Assembly: GCA_964408455.1 (NCBI GenBank)
Contig: CAYOZN010000006.1
Coordinates: 1-64,000, forward strand
Origin: CAYOZN01 sp964408455
Lineage (GTDB): Bacteria > Planctomycetota > Phycisphaerae > UBA1845 > UTPLA1
Direction of reading: 5' to 3'
Length of the DNA stretch: 64,000 nt
Positions within the stretch are counted from its first letter, which is position 1. Each line of letters begins with the position of its first letter. Positions 25,721-37,489 of this stretch are shown here, piece after piece. A model generated the notes under the pieces. That model worked only from the letters and a program-made list of their open reading frames with translations, did not search any database and was not told the DNA's origin. The translations under genes and the position numbers were made by a program.

Positions 25721-26416
25721 ATGCCACCGAAGGACAAAGCGGTCATACTCTGCTCCGGCGGGCTATCCAGCGCCGTGGCGACAAAGATCGCGCACGCGGA
25801 TCATGCCCTGGCCATGCTGCACGTGAAGTTCGGCCATCGCGCCGCGGAGCGCGAAGCCAGGGCCTTCGAGGAGCAGCTCGCGTATTTCAAGCCGGCAAAT
25901 CAGCTGGTGATAGAAATGCCGCACTTCGCGGCCATCGGCGGCAACGCCCGCGTGTCTAAGAAACTCGCCATCGAAGATGCGATGGCGCTGTCGGAGGGCC
26001 GGTGCAACAGCCATGTCCCCGGCCTCGTTCACACGTTGATCGGCGCCGCCTTCACCTGGGCCGCGACGCTGGGGGCCAACCGCATCTTCCTCGGCATCAC
26101 CGAGGACCTGGGCCCGCCGGCGCCGCGGCTGGCATCGCTCTATCCGGAGTATGGTCGCGAATATATCGAGCTCTGTCGACATGCCATCGGGGCGGCACAG
26201 CCCGAACGTCAGATCATCGTTGAGACCCCATTGGCCGAGCTGACGCGGACGGAGGTCATTCGCCTCGGCCGCCGGCTTCAGGTGCCGCTGGAATTGACGT
26301 GGTCGTGCATCGCGTCGTCATCGACGCCCTGCGGGGCGTGCCTCGGATGCGCGACGCGGCACCGCGGCTTCCTCGATGCCGCCATGCCCGATCCACTGCT
26401 GGCGGCACATCATTGA
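25721..26416 (+). CDS. queC: 7-cyano-7-deazaguanine synthase (QueC) family protein
   Basis: A 231-residue QueC-like ATP-dependent enzyme that converts CDG to preQ0 for queuosine. The ATP loop reads LCSGGLSSAVA instead of the usual SGGxDS, so the Asp is replaced by Ser. The zinc site is intact: CIASSSTPCGACLGC near residues 195-210 gives four Cys. The other conserved stretch is GRCNSHVPG (about 92). GGGAG precedes the ATG. No queD, queE or queF is adjacent. The Asp substitution could lower activity or mark a subfamily, so the function is likely but not proven. Confidence 0.78.
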   Translation: MPPKDKAVILCSGGLSSAVATKIAHADHALAMLHVKFGHRAAEREARAFEEQLAYFKPANQLVIEMPHFAAIGGNARVSKKLAIEDAMALSEGRCNSHVPGLVHTLIGAAFTWAATLGANRIFLGITEDLGPPAPRLASLYPEYGREYIELCRHAIGAAQPERQIIVETPLAELTRTEVIRLGRRLQVPLELTWSCIASSSTPCGACLGCATRHRGFLDAAMPDPLLAAHH

Positions 26417-26565
26417 ATGATGGATGCTGAATGCTGAATGCTGAATGGTGCGAGCGGAGTGAAGAAATTCATGCCCCTTTCAGCACTCACAATTCCTCAT
26501 TCATCTTTTCTCATTCATCATTCTTCAATCAGGATTCTGCATTCATCATTCAGCATTCCAAATTC
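26412..26565. repeat. Imperfect inverted repeat between queC and argS
   Basis: Left arm: tandem gaatgctgaatgctgaatg (26412-26448). Right arm: ctgcattcatcattcagcat (about 26536-26558), the complement of a gaatgctgaatgatgaatgcag-type repeat. The arms pair across about 80 bases. The region is rich in the tetranucleotide family gaatg/cattc, low in GC and lies between two convergent genes. It overlaps the last codons of queC. It could act as a two-way transcription end. Confidence 0.5.
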
Positions 26566-26568
26566 TCC

Positions 26569-28728
26569 TCACATCCGCTCCAGCGTCGGAATGCCCAGCA
26601 GACCCAGCCCCAAACGCAGCGCCCGCGCAGTAAGATCGCACAGCCGCAGCCGCGACGCCTGCACCTCGGCGCTCTCCGCCTTCAGGACCGGGCAGTATTC
26701 ATAGAACACCATGAACTTTTGCGCCAGATCGAAGAGATACTCGCAAAGATAGTTGGGCATCAGGCTTTCGGCCACCGAGTCGATCGTGTCCGGCAGGCGA
26801 CGGATCGTCATGGCCAGCGACCGCTCGGCGGGATGCTCCAGCCGGATACTGGCCGTGGCCGTGTCCACATCGAACGACCCTTCCTCGGACCCCTTGCGGT
26901 GAATCGAGCGAATGCGGGCGTAAGCGTAAAGCATGTAGGGCGCGGTGTTTCCCGTGAGTGCCAGCATCTTGTCCCAGTTGAAGACGTAATCCGTGTTGCG
27001 ATTCTGGCACAGATCGGCGTATTTCACGGCCGCGATGCCGACGGTCTCCGCGATCGACTTGATCTCATCCTCGCTGAGACCGCGCTTTCTCTCCGCATTG
27101 CGCTCGCTCTCGCGCATCATCACTTCGGCGCGTTCGACCGCCTCCTGCAACAGGTCGCGCAGCCTCACGCTGTCGCCGCTCCTCGTGCGGAGCATCTTGC
27201 GATCATCCCCGAGCACCGATCCGAAAGCGACGTGCTCCAGACGGCTGCGGGTGCCGTCCGGCTTTTTTGTCCAGCCGAGGGCATGCACCGCGGGGAAGAA
27301 CATTTCGAAATGCAGCTTCTGCGGCGCGCCCACAACATAGATCACGCGATCGGCCCCCAGCCCGCCGTTGAACGGCGCCCGGTTCAGCAAATCGGCCAGT
27401 TGCCGCGTTTGCAGCCTGACCGGGTGCCGCTGCGGGTGCGCCACGCGATAGAGCGCGGCGGCCAGATCGGTCGTGGCGTAAAGCGAGGCCCCGTCGGACT
27501 TCTGGATGATCATCGGCAGCGCGTCGCCCTGCGGCCCCTTGAACGCCGGCGAACCATCCGGTTTTTCGTGAAAGACGCAGACCGCCCCCTTATCGCGGCG
27601 GCAGACGACGCGAAGGCCGTCGGGCGCCTCGCGGTACGTGATAAGCTCGTTGATGACTTCGTGGACCACGTGCGACAGCAGCGGTTCGTAGAAGCTTTCG
27701 CCGCACACGTCGTCGTCGCCCAGCAGCACACCCATCCGCCGGTAGATCTCGCTGCATTCCTTGAGTGTCGCCTCCTTGGCACGGCGCCAGGCCTCCAGCT
27801 CCTGCGTGTTGTCGCGATCCGTCTTGCCCTGGAGCATCGCGGCGATCAACCGCGACAGCGAAGACAACGCCGTCGGCACGCCGGTCAGCGGATCGCGGAC
27901 GGCATACGACGTGCCTTCCGCCGCATCTTCGATCGCGTTGACGTAGCGATAGGCCGGCAGCAGCATCTCGAAGCTGGGATCCAGCGTCTGGATGTAGTCG
28001 TGAAACTCCCGCCCGTCGGGATCGCGATCGAGATTCTGCTGATGAATCGTGCACCGGGCCGCGAGAATCCGCTGTTTCTCCGCGTCGCTGCTCTTGTTCA
28101 ACTCGTCGGCAAGCCGGTCGAAATCGCGGTGGTCTTCGGCCTGGTGCCGTCCCATGCACAGGTGCCACAGGGCCAGAATGATCTTGCCGAACTGGGTGCC
28201 CCAGTCCCCCAGGTGGTTCTGGCGAATAACGCGGTGCCCCTGAAAGGCGATTGTCCGGGCAATGACGTCGCCAATTGCCGTGCTGCGGAGATGGCCAACG
28301 TGCATTTCCTTCGCCACGTTGGGCGAGGAATAGTCCACGACGACCGTCTCGACCGACGCCGCATCGCACGTCTCGATGCCCAGACGATCCTTCTCGGCGA
28401 TTACCGGAGCCGCCGGAATTCGCTCAAGCATCCCGGCGATCGCCTCGTCACGCAGCCGAAGATTGATAAAACCCGGCCCGGCAACCTCCACAGGGGCGAG
28501 CAATCCGGCCGATGTCTCGTCGATCGCTGCGGCGATGCTGTCCGCGATTTCGCGCGGTTTTTTTCCCAGCCGCTTTGCGAGCCCCATGGCGACGTTCGAC
28601 TGATAATCACCGAATTTCACATCGCCCGTGGCGCGCACCTGTGGATTGACGTCTGCAAAGTCAGGCCCGAAGGCCTGCTGAATGGCGGTGCCGACCAGAT
28701 CTGTGATTTGTCTAAGCAGCGATTTCAT
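26569..28728 (-). CDS. argS: Arginyl-tRNA synthetase
   Basis: A 719-residue class I synthetase that charges tRNA-Arg. The HIGH motif is NVAKEMHVGHLRS (about residue 139), the KMSKS-like loop is GSVLGDDRKMLRTRSG (about 505-520), and the C-terminal anticodon-binding helices end in ALRLGLGLLGIPTLERM. The length is well above the 550-600 usual for the family; the extra residues lie within the catalytic domain between HIGH and KMSKS. The KMSKS site lacks the usual second Lys, as in many ArgS. No strong ribosome site precedes the start. A long open frame runs opposite, but it is antisense. Confidence 0.95.
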   Translation of the reverse strand: MKSLLRQITDLVGTAIQQAFGPDFADVNPQVRATGDVKFGDYQSNVAMGLAKRLGKKPREIADSIAAAIDETSAGLLAPVEVAGPGFINLRLRDEAIAGMLERIPAAPVIAEKDRLGIETCDAASVETVVVDYSSPNVAKEMHVGHLRSTAIGDVIARTIAFQGHRVIRQNHLGDWGTQFGKIILALWHLCMGRHQAEDHRDFDRLADELNKSSDAEKQRILAARCTIHQQNLDRDPDGREFHDYIQTLDPSFEMLLPAYRYVNAIEDAAEGTSYAVRDPLTGVPTALSSLSRLIAAMLQGKTDRDNTQELEAWRRAKEATLKECSEIYRRMGVLLGDDDVCGESFYEPLLSHVVHEVINELITYREAPDGLRVVCRRDKGAVCVFHEKPDGSPAFKGPQGDALPMIIQKSDGASLYATTDLAAALYRVAHPQRHPVRLQTRQLADLLNRAPFNGGLGADRVIYVVGAPQKLHFEMFFPAVHALGWTKKPDGTRSRLEHVAFGSVLGDDRKMLRTRSGDSVRLRDLLQEAVERAEVMMRESERNAERKRGLSEDEIKSIAETVGIAAVKYADLCQNRNTDYVFNWDKMLALTGNTAPYMLYAYARIRSIHRKGSEEGSFDVDTATASIRLEHPAERSLAMTIRRLPDTIDSVAESLMPNYLCEYLFDLAQKFMVFYEYCPVLKAESAEVQASRLRLCDLTARALRLGLGLLGIPTLERM

Positions 28729-28822
28729 CGTTATATTTAGTTCCGAAGGGCGCGGCTGAAAACGGACGCATCATCGCCATCCACCGCGGCCTGGTCACGA
28801 ACCGCATGTGCTGAAGGAAGCC

Positions 28823-29470
28823 ATGACGGCCTTGAACGCCACATCTTCCGCGGTGAACGCTGCAGCCGCAACCTCGGCGCAGTTGGGACCATGCGTCGCG
28901 GATTCCCGCAACGCCACCGGCTCACGCCCGGTGCTCTGCCCTGTCTGTGACTATTCCCTGCTTGGCCTGGCAGAGACGCACCGCTGCCCCGAGTGCGGCC
29001 TCCACTACGATGAACACACGCGCGTCTGGGAAGAGACCAATCCCTGGACGCTGACCAAAATCGCGGCGCTCTGCATCACCGGCGGCATCTCTCTGGCATT
29101 CGCCCTGCTCCTGGTGCGATACTACTGGGTCTTCGGCGGCTGCCCGCAGGACCTGTTCCGATTCGTCATGGTCAATCTTGCCATCTGGCCGTTTCTGTTT
29201 ATCTGCCAGTGGTTCTGGAACCACCGCCGCCAACTCGTCGCCGTCGCGCCGAACGGCGTGGTCATTCGAACCACCAACTGGCGCATGCGCATCGTGCCAT
29301 GGCACAAGGTCCGCCACGTCGTCATCGGGCCCGGCGCCATGCCCCTGTTCGCGGTCATTTCCCTCAAGGGTCGCAACCGCTTCGCCCTGCGCCCGGCGCT
29401 CAAGTCGTCGCAGGCCGTGAGAGATTTTGCCGCCGCCGTGGATGCCGGCAAGCAGCGTCATGCCCACTGA
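28823..29470 (+). CDS. Zinc ribbon and two-helix membrane protein, paralogue 1
   Basis: A 215-residue protein of unknown function. Order: variable N-terminus, a zinc ribbon with Cys pairs CPVC and CPEC (about residues 39-58), two membrane helices (about 78-99 and 113-130), then a beta-rich cytoplasmic domain resembling a bacterial PH domain (VAVAPNGVVIRTTNWRMRIV, then PWHKVRHVVI). The next gene has the same architecture and the same CPVC...CPxC spacing, so they are paralogues. The ATG at 28823 is preceded by GGAAG. The frame overlaps the start of the next gene by 11 bases. Confidence 0.75.
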   Translation: MTALNATSSAVNAAAATSAQLGPCVADSRNATGSRPVLCPVCDYSLLGLAETHRCPECGLHYDEHTRVWEETNPWTLTKIAALCITGGISLAFALLLVRYYWVFGGCPQDLFRFVMVNLAIWPFLFICQWFWNHRRQLVAVAPNGVVIRTTNWRMRIVPWHKVRHVVIGPGAMPLFAVISLKGRNRFALRPALKSSQAVRDFAAAVDAGKQRHAH

Positions 29471-30173
29471 CATCGACACACCTCCGGCCATCGGCCGCCG
29501 CACGACGCCCCCGAAGCGCCGTCCGGCAGCGACACCTGCGGCGCGCGATCGAACACCGCGGCGCCTGCGCGTCCCCGGCAGGCAGCCGCGCCGCTGCCCG
29601 GTGTGCGAAATTTCGCTGCTCGGTCTGCCGGTCGGGGGCCGCTGCCCCCAGTGCAGCTTTCCCTACGATCGGCACACCCGGGCCTGGACCGGCAGAAATG
29701 ACCTTCAACTCGGCACGCCCATCGTCTTCGTCGCTCTTTCGCTGGCGGCGCTGGCGCTCTGGTGGCATGTCGCGTGGGTCTTCTGGCCGGTTGTGCTCGG
29801 GGTGCCGCTGGTGGCGGCGTGGAAAACGTGGGACACGCTGGTGCGGATGGATGGGCGATTTGCCGCCGTCTCGCCGGAAGGGGTGCACTTTCGACGTTAC
29901 CGCCTCGGCACCGAGATCATTCCGTGGCAGCGCATCGTGAGTGTCAGCGCGTCGGTCTGCCGGATGCCGCGACTGGCGTACCTGTCGCGCCACGACTGGA
30001 TGAATCGCGGCGGTGCGCGGCAGATCAATCTCGGCCCGTGCTTCCGAACGCCGGGCGAGGGCTGCGAATTTGCTTATGCCGTCAGCGAGGGAATCCGCCG
30101 GTATGAGCTGCGGCAGGCCCGCGAGGCCGCCGCGTCGCAGCCGGCCCTGGCCGACGAGGTCCGCGGGGCTTAA
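29460..30173 (+). CDS. Zinc ribbon and two-helix membrane protein, paralogue 2
   Basis: A 237-residue paralogue of the preceding gene: Arg/Pro-rich N-terminus, a zinc ribbon (RCPVCEISLLGLPVGGRCPQC), two hydrophobic segments (about residues 86-104 and 108-123), then a PH-like domain (FAAVSPEGVHFRRYRLGTEI, then IPWQRIVSV). Translation is probably coupled, since its ATG lies inside the end of the upstream gene. The last four bases overlap the convergent end of rsfS. Function unknown; regulation or sorting at the membrane is one guess. Confidence 0.75.
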   Translation: MPTDIDTPPAIGRRTTPPKRRPAATPAARDRTPRRLRVPGRQPRRCPVCEISLLGLPVGGRCPQCSFPYDRHTRAWTGRNDLQLGTPIVFVALSLAALALWWHVAWVFWPVVLGVPLVAAWKTWDTLVRMDGRFAAVSPEGVHFRRYRLGTEIIPWQRIVSVSASVCRMPRLAYLSRHDWMNRGGARQINLGPCFRTPGEGCEFAYAVSEGIRRYELRQAREAAASQPALADEVRGA

Positions 30174-30607
30174 CGCTGCCACTCCACGGCCGGGCTGTCG
30201 CCCCACAGTGAGTCCAGATCGTAGTATTCCCGTTGCTGCTCGTCGAACAGGTGGATGATGACGTCGACGTAGTCGATGACGATCCACGTCCCTTCGTCGT
30301 AACCGCTGACGCCATAGGGCTTCTCGCCGATTCCGCGGGCCATCTCCTCGATGTGCTCGGCGACGGCACGCATCTGACGATCGGACGTACCGTTGCCGAT
30401 GACAAAGTAATCGCACACCTGGCTGACGCCGCGAAGATCGAAGACGACGATGTCCTCGCACTTGTCGTCTTGCAGGATGCGCGCACAGTCGATCGCAAAT
30501 CGGCGCGCGGCATCGGCCGACCGCGACGGCTTCAGGCGCGGCTTCACCTCGACGGCAGGAGCTTGTGCGGTACTGGCGGACATCAGCAGGTCTTTGTTCT
30601 TGGCCAT
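30170..30607 (-). CDS. rsfS: Ribosome silencing factor RsfS
   Basis: A 145-residue RsfS/RsfA/Iojap protein that binds the large ribosomal subunit (L14) and blocks subunit joining when nutrients are low. Hallmarks: DIVVFDLRGVSQVCDYFVIG, GNGTSDRQMRAVAEHI, and WIVIDYVDVIIHLFDEQQRE with Tyr-Tyr-Asp-Leu-Asp-x-Leu-Trp after it. The start ATG follows an AAGG site. The Thr/Ala/Pro-rich first 30 residues are longer than in most family members. In many bacteria rsfS lies beside nadD; here it does not. Confidence 0.92.
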   Translation of the reverse strand: MAKNKDLLMSASTAQAPAVEVKPRLKPSRSADAARRFAIDCARILQDDKCEDIVVFDLRGVSQVCDYFVIGNGTSDRQMRAVAEHIEEMARGIGEKPYGVSGYDEGTWIVIDYVDVIIHLFDEQQREYYDLDSLWGDSPAVEWQR

Positions 30608-30685
30608 TCAACCTTTCCGGAAAGGGGCGTTGTCCGGCGACTGCGGGAGCCGAAGTGCCCCTCAGAGGATCGCGGACGCCAGCCC

Positions 30686-30734
30686 GACAAAACAAAACGC
30701 GTCTGAACCGCCGTGCGCCGACGGATCAGACGCG
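30686..30734 (-). terminator. Intrinsic terminator downstream of hppA
   Basis: Read on the minus strand, cgcgtctga (30734-30726) pairs perfectly with tcagacgcg (30706-30698), and the stem is followed by ttttgtttt (complement of 30689-30697). It lies about 70 bases beyond the hppA stop at 30806, so it should end that transcript before rsfS. Confidence 0.75.
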
Positions 30735-30805
30735 CAGATATTGTAGCATCCCGGTCGCGAATTTGTACGCGCGGTTTCGGCGTCTCCCGACGGCCGGCCG
30801 CGGTG

Positions 30806-33643
<2,838 letters not shown>

Positions 33644-34297
33644 TACGATTCTCCTCTCGGTGTTGTGTCTCGCACGCCGCAGCCGGGTGCGCTTGCACTT
33701 CGTGACAGAATTCACGATGTCCTTGTCCTCGAATATCGGTATCGATCCGCGAAAACTTCCTTCGCGCTCGAACGGCGTCGATCAAAGATGGATGTCGGTT
33801 GCTTTTTCCGAAAAGTGGTGCGCTAAGCCAGGGCTGCCGCGCCGGGGCACGCCATGACATCGGGGTACGACGCTGCTCTTGGTATCCACAGCCGTCGGGC
33901 TGCCGCAGCCCGCGCCAACGTTCCTTCACCAAAACGACGCGTCACTATACGAGACCGGTCCGGTTTGCATCAAGAACGCGAAATTGCGCCAAACCTGCCG
34001 GCCAAGAGCGCGGCCGGTCCGGCGCATCGCCCCACGGTCCGCCGTGCCTCGACGGCAGATTCTGTGCCGGCGCGGGCCTACGGCCGAGCAATTCTCGATT
34101 CGCAGCGACTACGCGTAAATATATATCTCAATTCTACTTAGGAATGCCGCACGCTATTTTTCATGACCTGCCGCACCCGTGGGCTGGTGCGTTGCGGCCA
34201 GCGCCTGTCGGGCTATCATGCGTCTTCGGCGCCGGTGGCGGGGCCAGAACATCATCCAACGGCGTGGCCGGTCGCGGCAAGGTAAAGGAGCAGGTCC
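33644..34297. other. Divergent promoter region, 654 bases
   Basis: Between hppA and the FlgT-like gene, read away from each other. An AT-rich patch with ttaaatatatatctcaattctacttag (about 34114-34141) stands out and may contain the downstream promoter. Several GC hairpins, such as ccggcc-aagagcgc-ggccgg near 34000, are present. I see no supported gene. Confidence 0.4.
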
Positions 34298-35458
34298 ATG
34301 TCGATTTCGACGAGAGCGATGCGCATCCACATCCTTCTGGCTGCCGCCTTGATGGCCGGATCGGCGGCATGGGCATCGGCCGAAGATGTCGTCACCGTGA
34401 AAGCGGAGGGCCGCGCGGCCGGTACTGACGGCAACGCGATGGAGCAGGCCAAGCAGGATGCGCTGCGCCGAGCCGTCGAGCAGGCATGCGGCACCTTCAT
34501 CAGCTCGCAGTCGCAGACGAAAAACTACGAACTCGTGTACGACAAGGCCCTGTCGCTCGCGGCGGGATTTGTCACCGGCTACGAGATCATCGATCGACGT
34601 ACCGCCGATGGGATCAGCTATTGCACCGTCCGGGCGACCGTGTCGAAGGCCAGCTTCGAAAAGGAGTGGGCTCGCCTGCTGCACACGATCGAGGCCGAGG
34701 GCAATCCGCGATGCATGATGGTCTTCGTCGAGGACAACAACGTCGATGACCAGCTCGGCCCCAAAGCCGACGGCGTCGTGCAGAGCATCATCGAGAACTT
34801 CTTCATCCAGAAGGGCGTTCAGATGATGGACAAGCTGGCCTCGGAACAGGCGCAGCAGCGCGATGTCGAGCTGGCGGCACTAAACGACGACGTCAGAAAG
34901 CTGGCGGCCATGGCGGCGTCCTTCAAGGCCGACGTCGTGGTGCGCGGCACGGCCGAGGCCCGGCGGGCCGGCGCCACGCAGCTCGGGGGGCGCACCCTCT
35001 ACCGCTGGTCGGCGACGATCACCGTTCGCGCATACCACGCCGACAGCGCGCAGATGCTGATGTCGAATACCTATTCGGAAACGAAGGCCAGCGTTGACGA
35101 GAATGCAGGCGGCGACGAAGTGCTCCGCGCCTGCGCCGAGAAGCATGCAGCCAGAATCCTCAGCGACGTCGGCGAGTCCTGGCGAAAACGCCAGAATATC
35201 CGCCGCGTGTGCCAGTTGACCATCACCAACTGCACCCGCAAGCAGTTCAAGGCCTTCGAGGCCCAAGTGCGAAAGCTCGAAGGCGTTCAGGAAGTCCGCC
35301 TCAAGGAACTCGTCAATAACGTCTGCCAGATCGAAGTGGACTGGTCCTACGATCTCGAGCGGCTCATCTCACGAATCGAGGATGCCACGTTTCCGGACTT
35401 CAGCCTCGAAGTCACCGAGCAGACACACGATCGCGTCACGCTCAAGCTCGTCGAATAG
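34298..35458 (+). CDS. Exported FlgT/LPP20-like protein of unknown role
   Basis: A 386-residue exported protein. Signal peptide residues 1-28 (ends AWASAED). Next, the pattern VKAEGRAAGTDGNAMEQAKQDALRRAVEQACGTFI resembles the N-terminal ARAxAxxxAxxxA domain of FlgT and LPP20-type lipoproteins, with a second domain rich in MVFVEDNNVDD and ADVVVRGTAEAR, the FlgT-middle type strand-helix. The C-terminus has another such half. A good AAGGAGcaggtcc site precedes the start. FlgT-like domains occur in outer-membrane or flagellar-base proteins; no flagellar gene is near, so the specific role is open. Confidence 0.65.
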   Translation: MSISTRAMRIHILLAAALMAGSAAWASAEDVVTVKAEGRAAGTDGNAMEQAKQDALRRAVEQACGTFISSQSQTKNYELVYDKALSLAAGFVTGYEIIDRRTADGISYCTVRATVSKASFEKEWARLLHTIEAEGNPRCMMVFVEDNNVDDQLGPKADGVVQSIIENFFIQKGVQMMDKLASEQAQQRDVELAALNDDVRKLAAMAASFKADVVVRGTAEARRAGATQLGGRTLYRWSATITVRAYHADSAQMLMSNTYSETKASVDENAGGDEVLRACAEKHAARILSDVGESWRKRQNIRRVCQLTITNCTRKQFKAFEAQVRKLEGVQEVRLKELVNNVCQIEVDWSYDLERLISRIEDATFPDFSLEVTEQTHDRVTLKLVE

Positions 35459-35663
35459 ACCCTCGGCATTGGCTTGTCGTGTGCCATTGTGCCGCCGGCC
35501 CCCGCCAATCGCTGCCGGGCCGCGGCGCGACGGCGCAGGCCATTCCATCGCTACAGACCATAAGGACCGGTAAAGCGCCGCCGGGCGCTGTCGCGGCGGC
35601 GGCTGCGCGGCACGGGCCGGTCGCTCAAGGTTTGCCGGCGCGAACCGTGCGGCCTGTCGCCGC

Positions 35664-36347
35664 ATGTGTCCTCGCACATCAGCCTGCCGGGCCCTTCTCC
35701 ACAGCGCGACGCGCAAGATCGCCGCGGGTCTTCTGGCGGCGCAGTTCGCCATCGCCGCAGGCTGTGACACCCTGCCGGCACCGTCCAGTCTCCTGTTCCT
35801 TCAGGATGAGCCGCAGATTGTCTTTCTCGATTTCGACGGGCGCGAATTTATCGCCATCGGAGCGCAGGTTTATCAGATCCCATCGCTCAAACTCTCCGGA
35901 GATCGCGTCGCGTTTGCCGAAGCTGTCCGCGATCGAATCGCCGCCGACTTCGCGTGGGCGAACATACTCATTCTCACTTCGGAGACCGACAGCCAGCCGG
36001 CGGACCGATGCCTCACCATCGCGTTCGGCGGCGTCAGCGAAGAATACCTCGGCGTCTCATTCGGCGACAATGCCGTCGTGTTTCCCGACTGGGCGTGCGA
36101 CGACGACGACCAGTTCGCTCAAGCGCTTGCCAACGCCGGCGGTCACGAGCTTGGCCATCTGCTGGGTCTCGAACACTCGGGCGATAACCCCTTCGATCTC
36201 ATGGGCAGCGCAACCACGCCGTGGATCATGTGCAACTTCGACATGGCGATTCTTGATTCCCCGACGCATAGCGCGGCAACCGACTTGCCGCCGCCGGCGG
36301 CGCGCAGTGTGCATCGCGCTCACGATTCGATTACCTGTCATCGCTGA
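35664..36347 (+). CDS. Matrixin-like zinc protease, lipoprotein
   Basis: A 227-residue secreted protease. The lipobox is AIAAGC, near residue 34. The zinc motif GGHELGHLLGLEH (His158-region) has the full metzincin HExxHxxGxxH, and the Met-turn follows at DLMGS. Upstream strands (QIVFLDFDGREF and RIAADFAWANILIL) match the matrixin/M10 fold. The C-terminus is Pro/Ala-rich. It is a paralogue of the protein at 55721 (same HELGHLLGLEH). The substrate is unknown; processing of exported proteins is plausible. The start lacks a clear ribosome site. Confidence 0.78.
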   Translation: MCPRTSACRALLHSATRKIAAGLLAAQFAIAAGCDTLPAPSSLLFLQDEPQIVFLDFDGREFIAIGAQVYQIPSLKLSGDRVAFAEAVRDRIAADFAWANILILTSETDSQPADRCLTIAFGGVSEEYLGVSFGDNAVVFPDWACDDDDQFAQALANAGGHELGHLLGLEHSGDNPFDLMGSATTPWIMCNFDMAILDSPTHSAATDLPPPAARSVHRAHDSITCHR

Positions 36348-36434
36348 TCGGGCTGCAATTCATCGCTTCCATGCTGCCGCGCCCGCTTGTGATATTCGCG
36401 GATGCCTGCACAACGGCCCTCCGCTGACGCGTTC

Positions 36435-36464
36435 TTGACCCCCCGCCGCTCGATCCACTACAGT
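36435..36464 (+). promoter_or_regulatory. Possible sigma-70-type promoter of the amidohydrolase
   Basis: ttgacc (36435-36440) and tacagt (36459-36464) with an 18-base spacer, 90 bases upstream of the GTG start at 36554. Both boxes deviate from consensus by one or two bases. It is plausible but unsupported by other evidence. Confidence 0.35.
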
Positions 36465-36553
36465 GCCCCCGTGAGCGGGCGAGTCATCCGGCTTGCCGGC
36501 ATTGCTGTCAGACGCCTGATTCGGCATGACGTGCGGCGAGGGACTATCGGGTC

Positions 36554-37489
36554 GTGATCGTCGACTGCCATACTCACATTTGGGAAACGCCGGACCAGCT
36601 CGGTCAGGCACAATCCGAGATCGCCGCACGGCTGCACCGCGCGTTTGACGCCGCTCCGCGGACCGCCCCACTCAGCATCGATGCCTCCACCAACGAGCAT
36701 TTCCGCGCCAGCGAGCCGGTGGACAAGTCGTTCGTGCTCGGCTTCAAGAGCCGCTATCTCAGCGCCGAAATTCCCAGCGAGCTGGTCAGCCGTTACGTCC
36801 GCCAGCACCCCGACAAGCTCCTGGGCGTGGCCGGCATCGATCCGACCGATCTGCCGCAGGCCCTCGACGAACTTCACCAGGCGCACGAGTCGCTGGGCAT
36901 GAAGGCCATCACGGTGTCACCCGCGGCCCAGGACTTTCATCCGTCCGACAGCCGGGCGATGCAGGTCTATTCCGAGGCCGCCCATTTGCGTAAGCCCGTC
37001 TTCTTCCATCAGGGCGTTCACTTCAGCGCCGCCAGCAAAATGGAATTTGCCCGCCCTGCCCTGCTGGACGAAGTCGCCCGCGAAATGCCGCAACTTAAGA
37101 TCGTCGTCGCCCACATGGGCTATCCCTGGATCGACGAGTGCATCGTCCTTCTGGGCAAACACCCCAACGCCTTTGCCGACATCTCCTCGCTCGTACACCG
37201 GCCGTGGCAGGCATACAACGCCCTGCTGGCGGCCTACCAGTACGGCGTCATCGACAAGCTCTTCTTTGGCAGCGATTTTCCATATACGCCCGCGGCCCGC
37301 GCGATTGAGTCGCTCTACCGGCTGAACCAGCTCGTGACCGGCACCAATCTGCCCACCGTTCCGCGCCAGTACCTGGCGGCCATCGTCGAGCGCGACGCCC
37401 TGGCCGCACTCGGCATTGAGAACTCGGCGCCCCCTCGACGCGAGGCGGACCGGGCCACTTCGTCCGCTCTGATCGATCATGAGCCTTAA
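36554..37489 (+). CDS. Amidohydrolase-family protein
   Basis: A 311-residue TIM-barrel metal hydrolase (amidohydrolase_2 / PF04909 type). Metal motifs: DCHTHIW at residue 4, FHQGVH near 152, VVAHMGYPW near 186, and GSDFPY near 239. The family includes decarboxylases and lactonases; the substrate cannot be assigned. It starts at GTG. The stop lies 11 bases inside the following lipoprotein gene, so they are probably co-translated. Confidence 0.85.
   Translation: MIVDCHTHIWETPDQLGQAQSEIAARLHRAFDAAPRTAPLSIDASTNEHFRASEPVDKSFVLGFKSRYLSAEIPSELVSRYVRQHPDKLLGVAGIDPTDLPQALDELHQAHESLGMKAITVSPAAQDFHPSDSRAMQVYSEAAHLRKPVFFHQGVHFSAASKMEFARPALLDEVAREMPQLKIVVAHMGYPWIDECIVLLGKHPNAFADISSLVHRPWQAYNALLAAYQYGVIDKLFFGSDFPYTPAARAIESLYRLNQLVTGTNLPTVPRQYLAAIVERDALAALGIENSAPPRREADRATSSALIDHEP

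Noticed and set aside
26431..28740. 769-codon open frame on the plus strand opposite argS
   Set aside because: It lies wholly antisense to argS, has Arg/Gln/Val-rich low-information composition, and no recognisable domain; argS has all its motifs.
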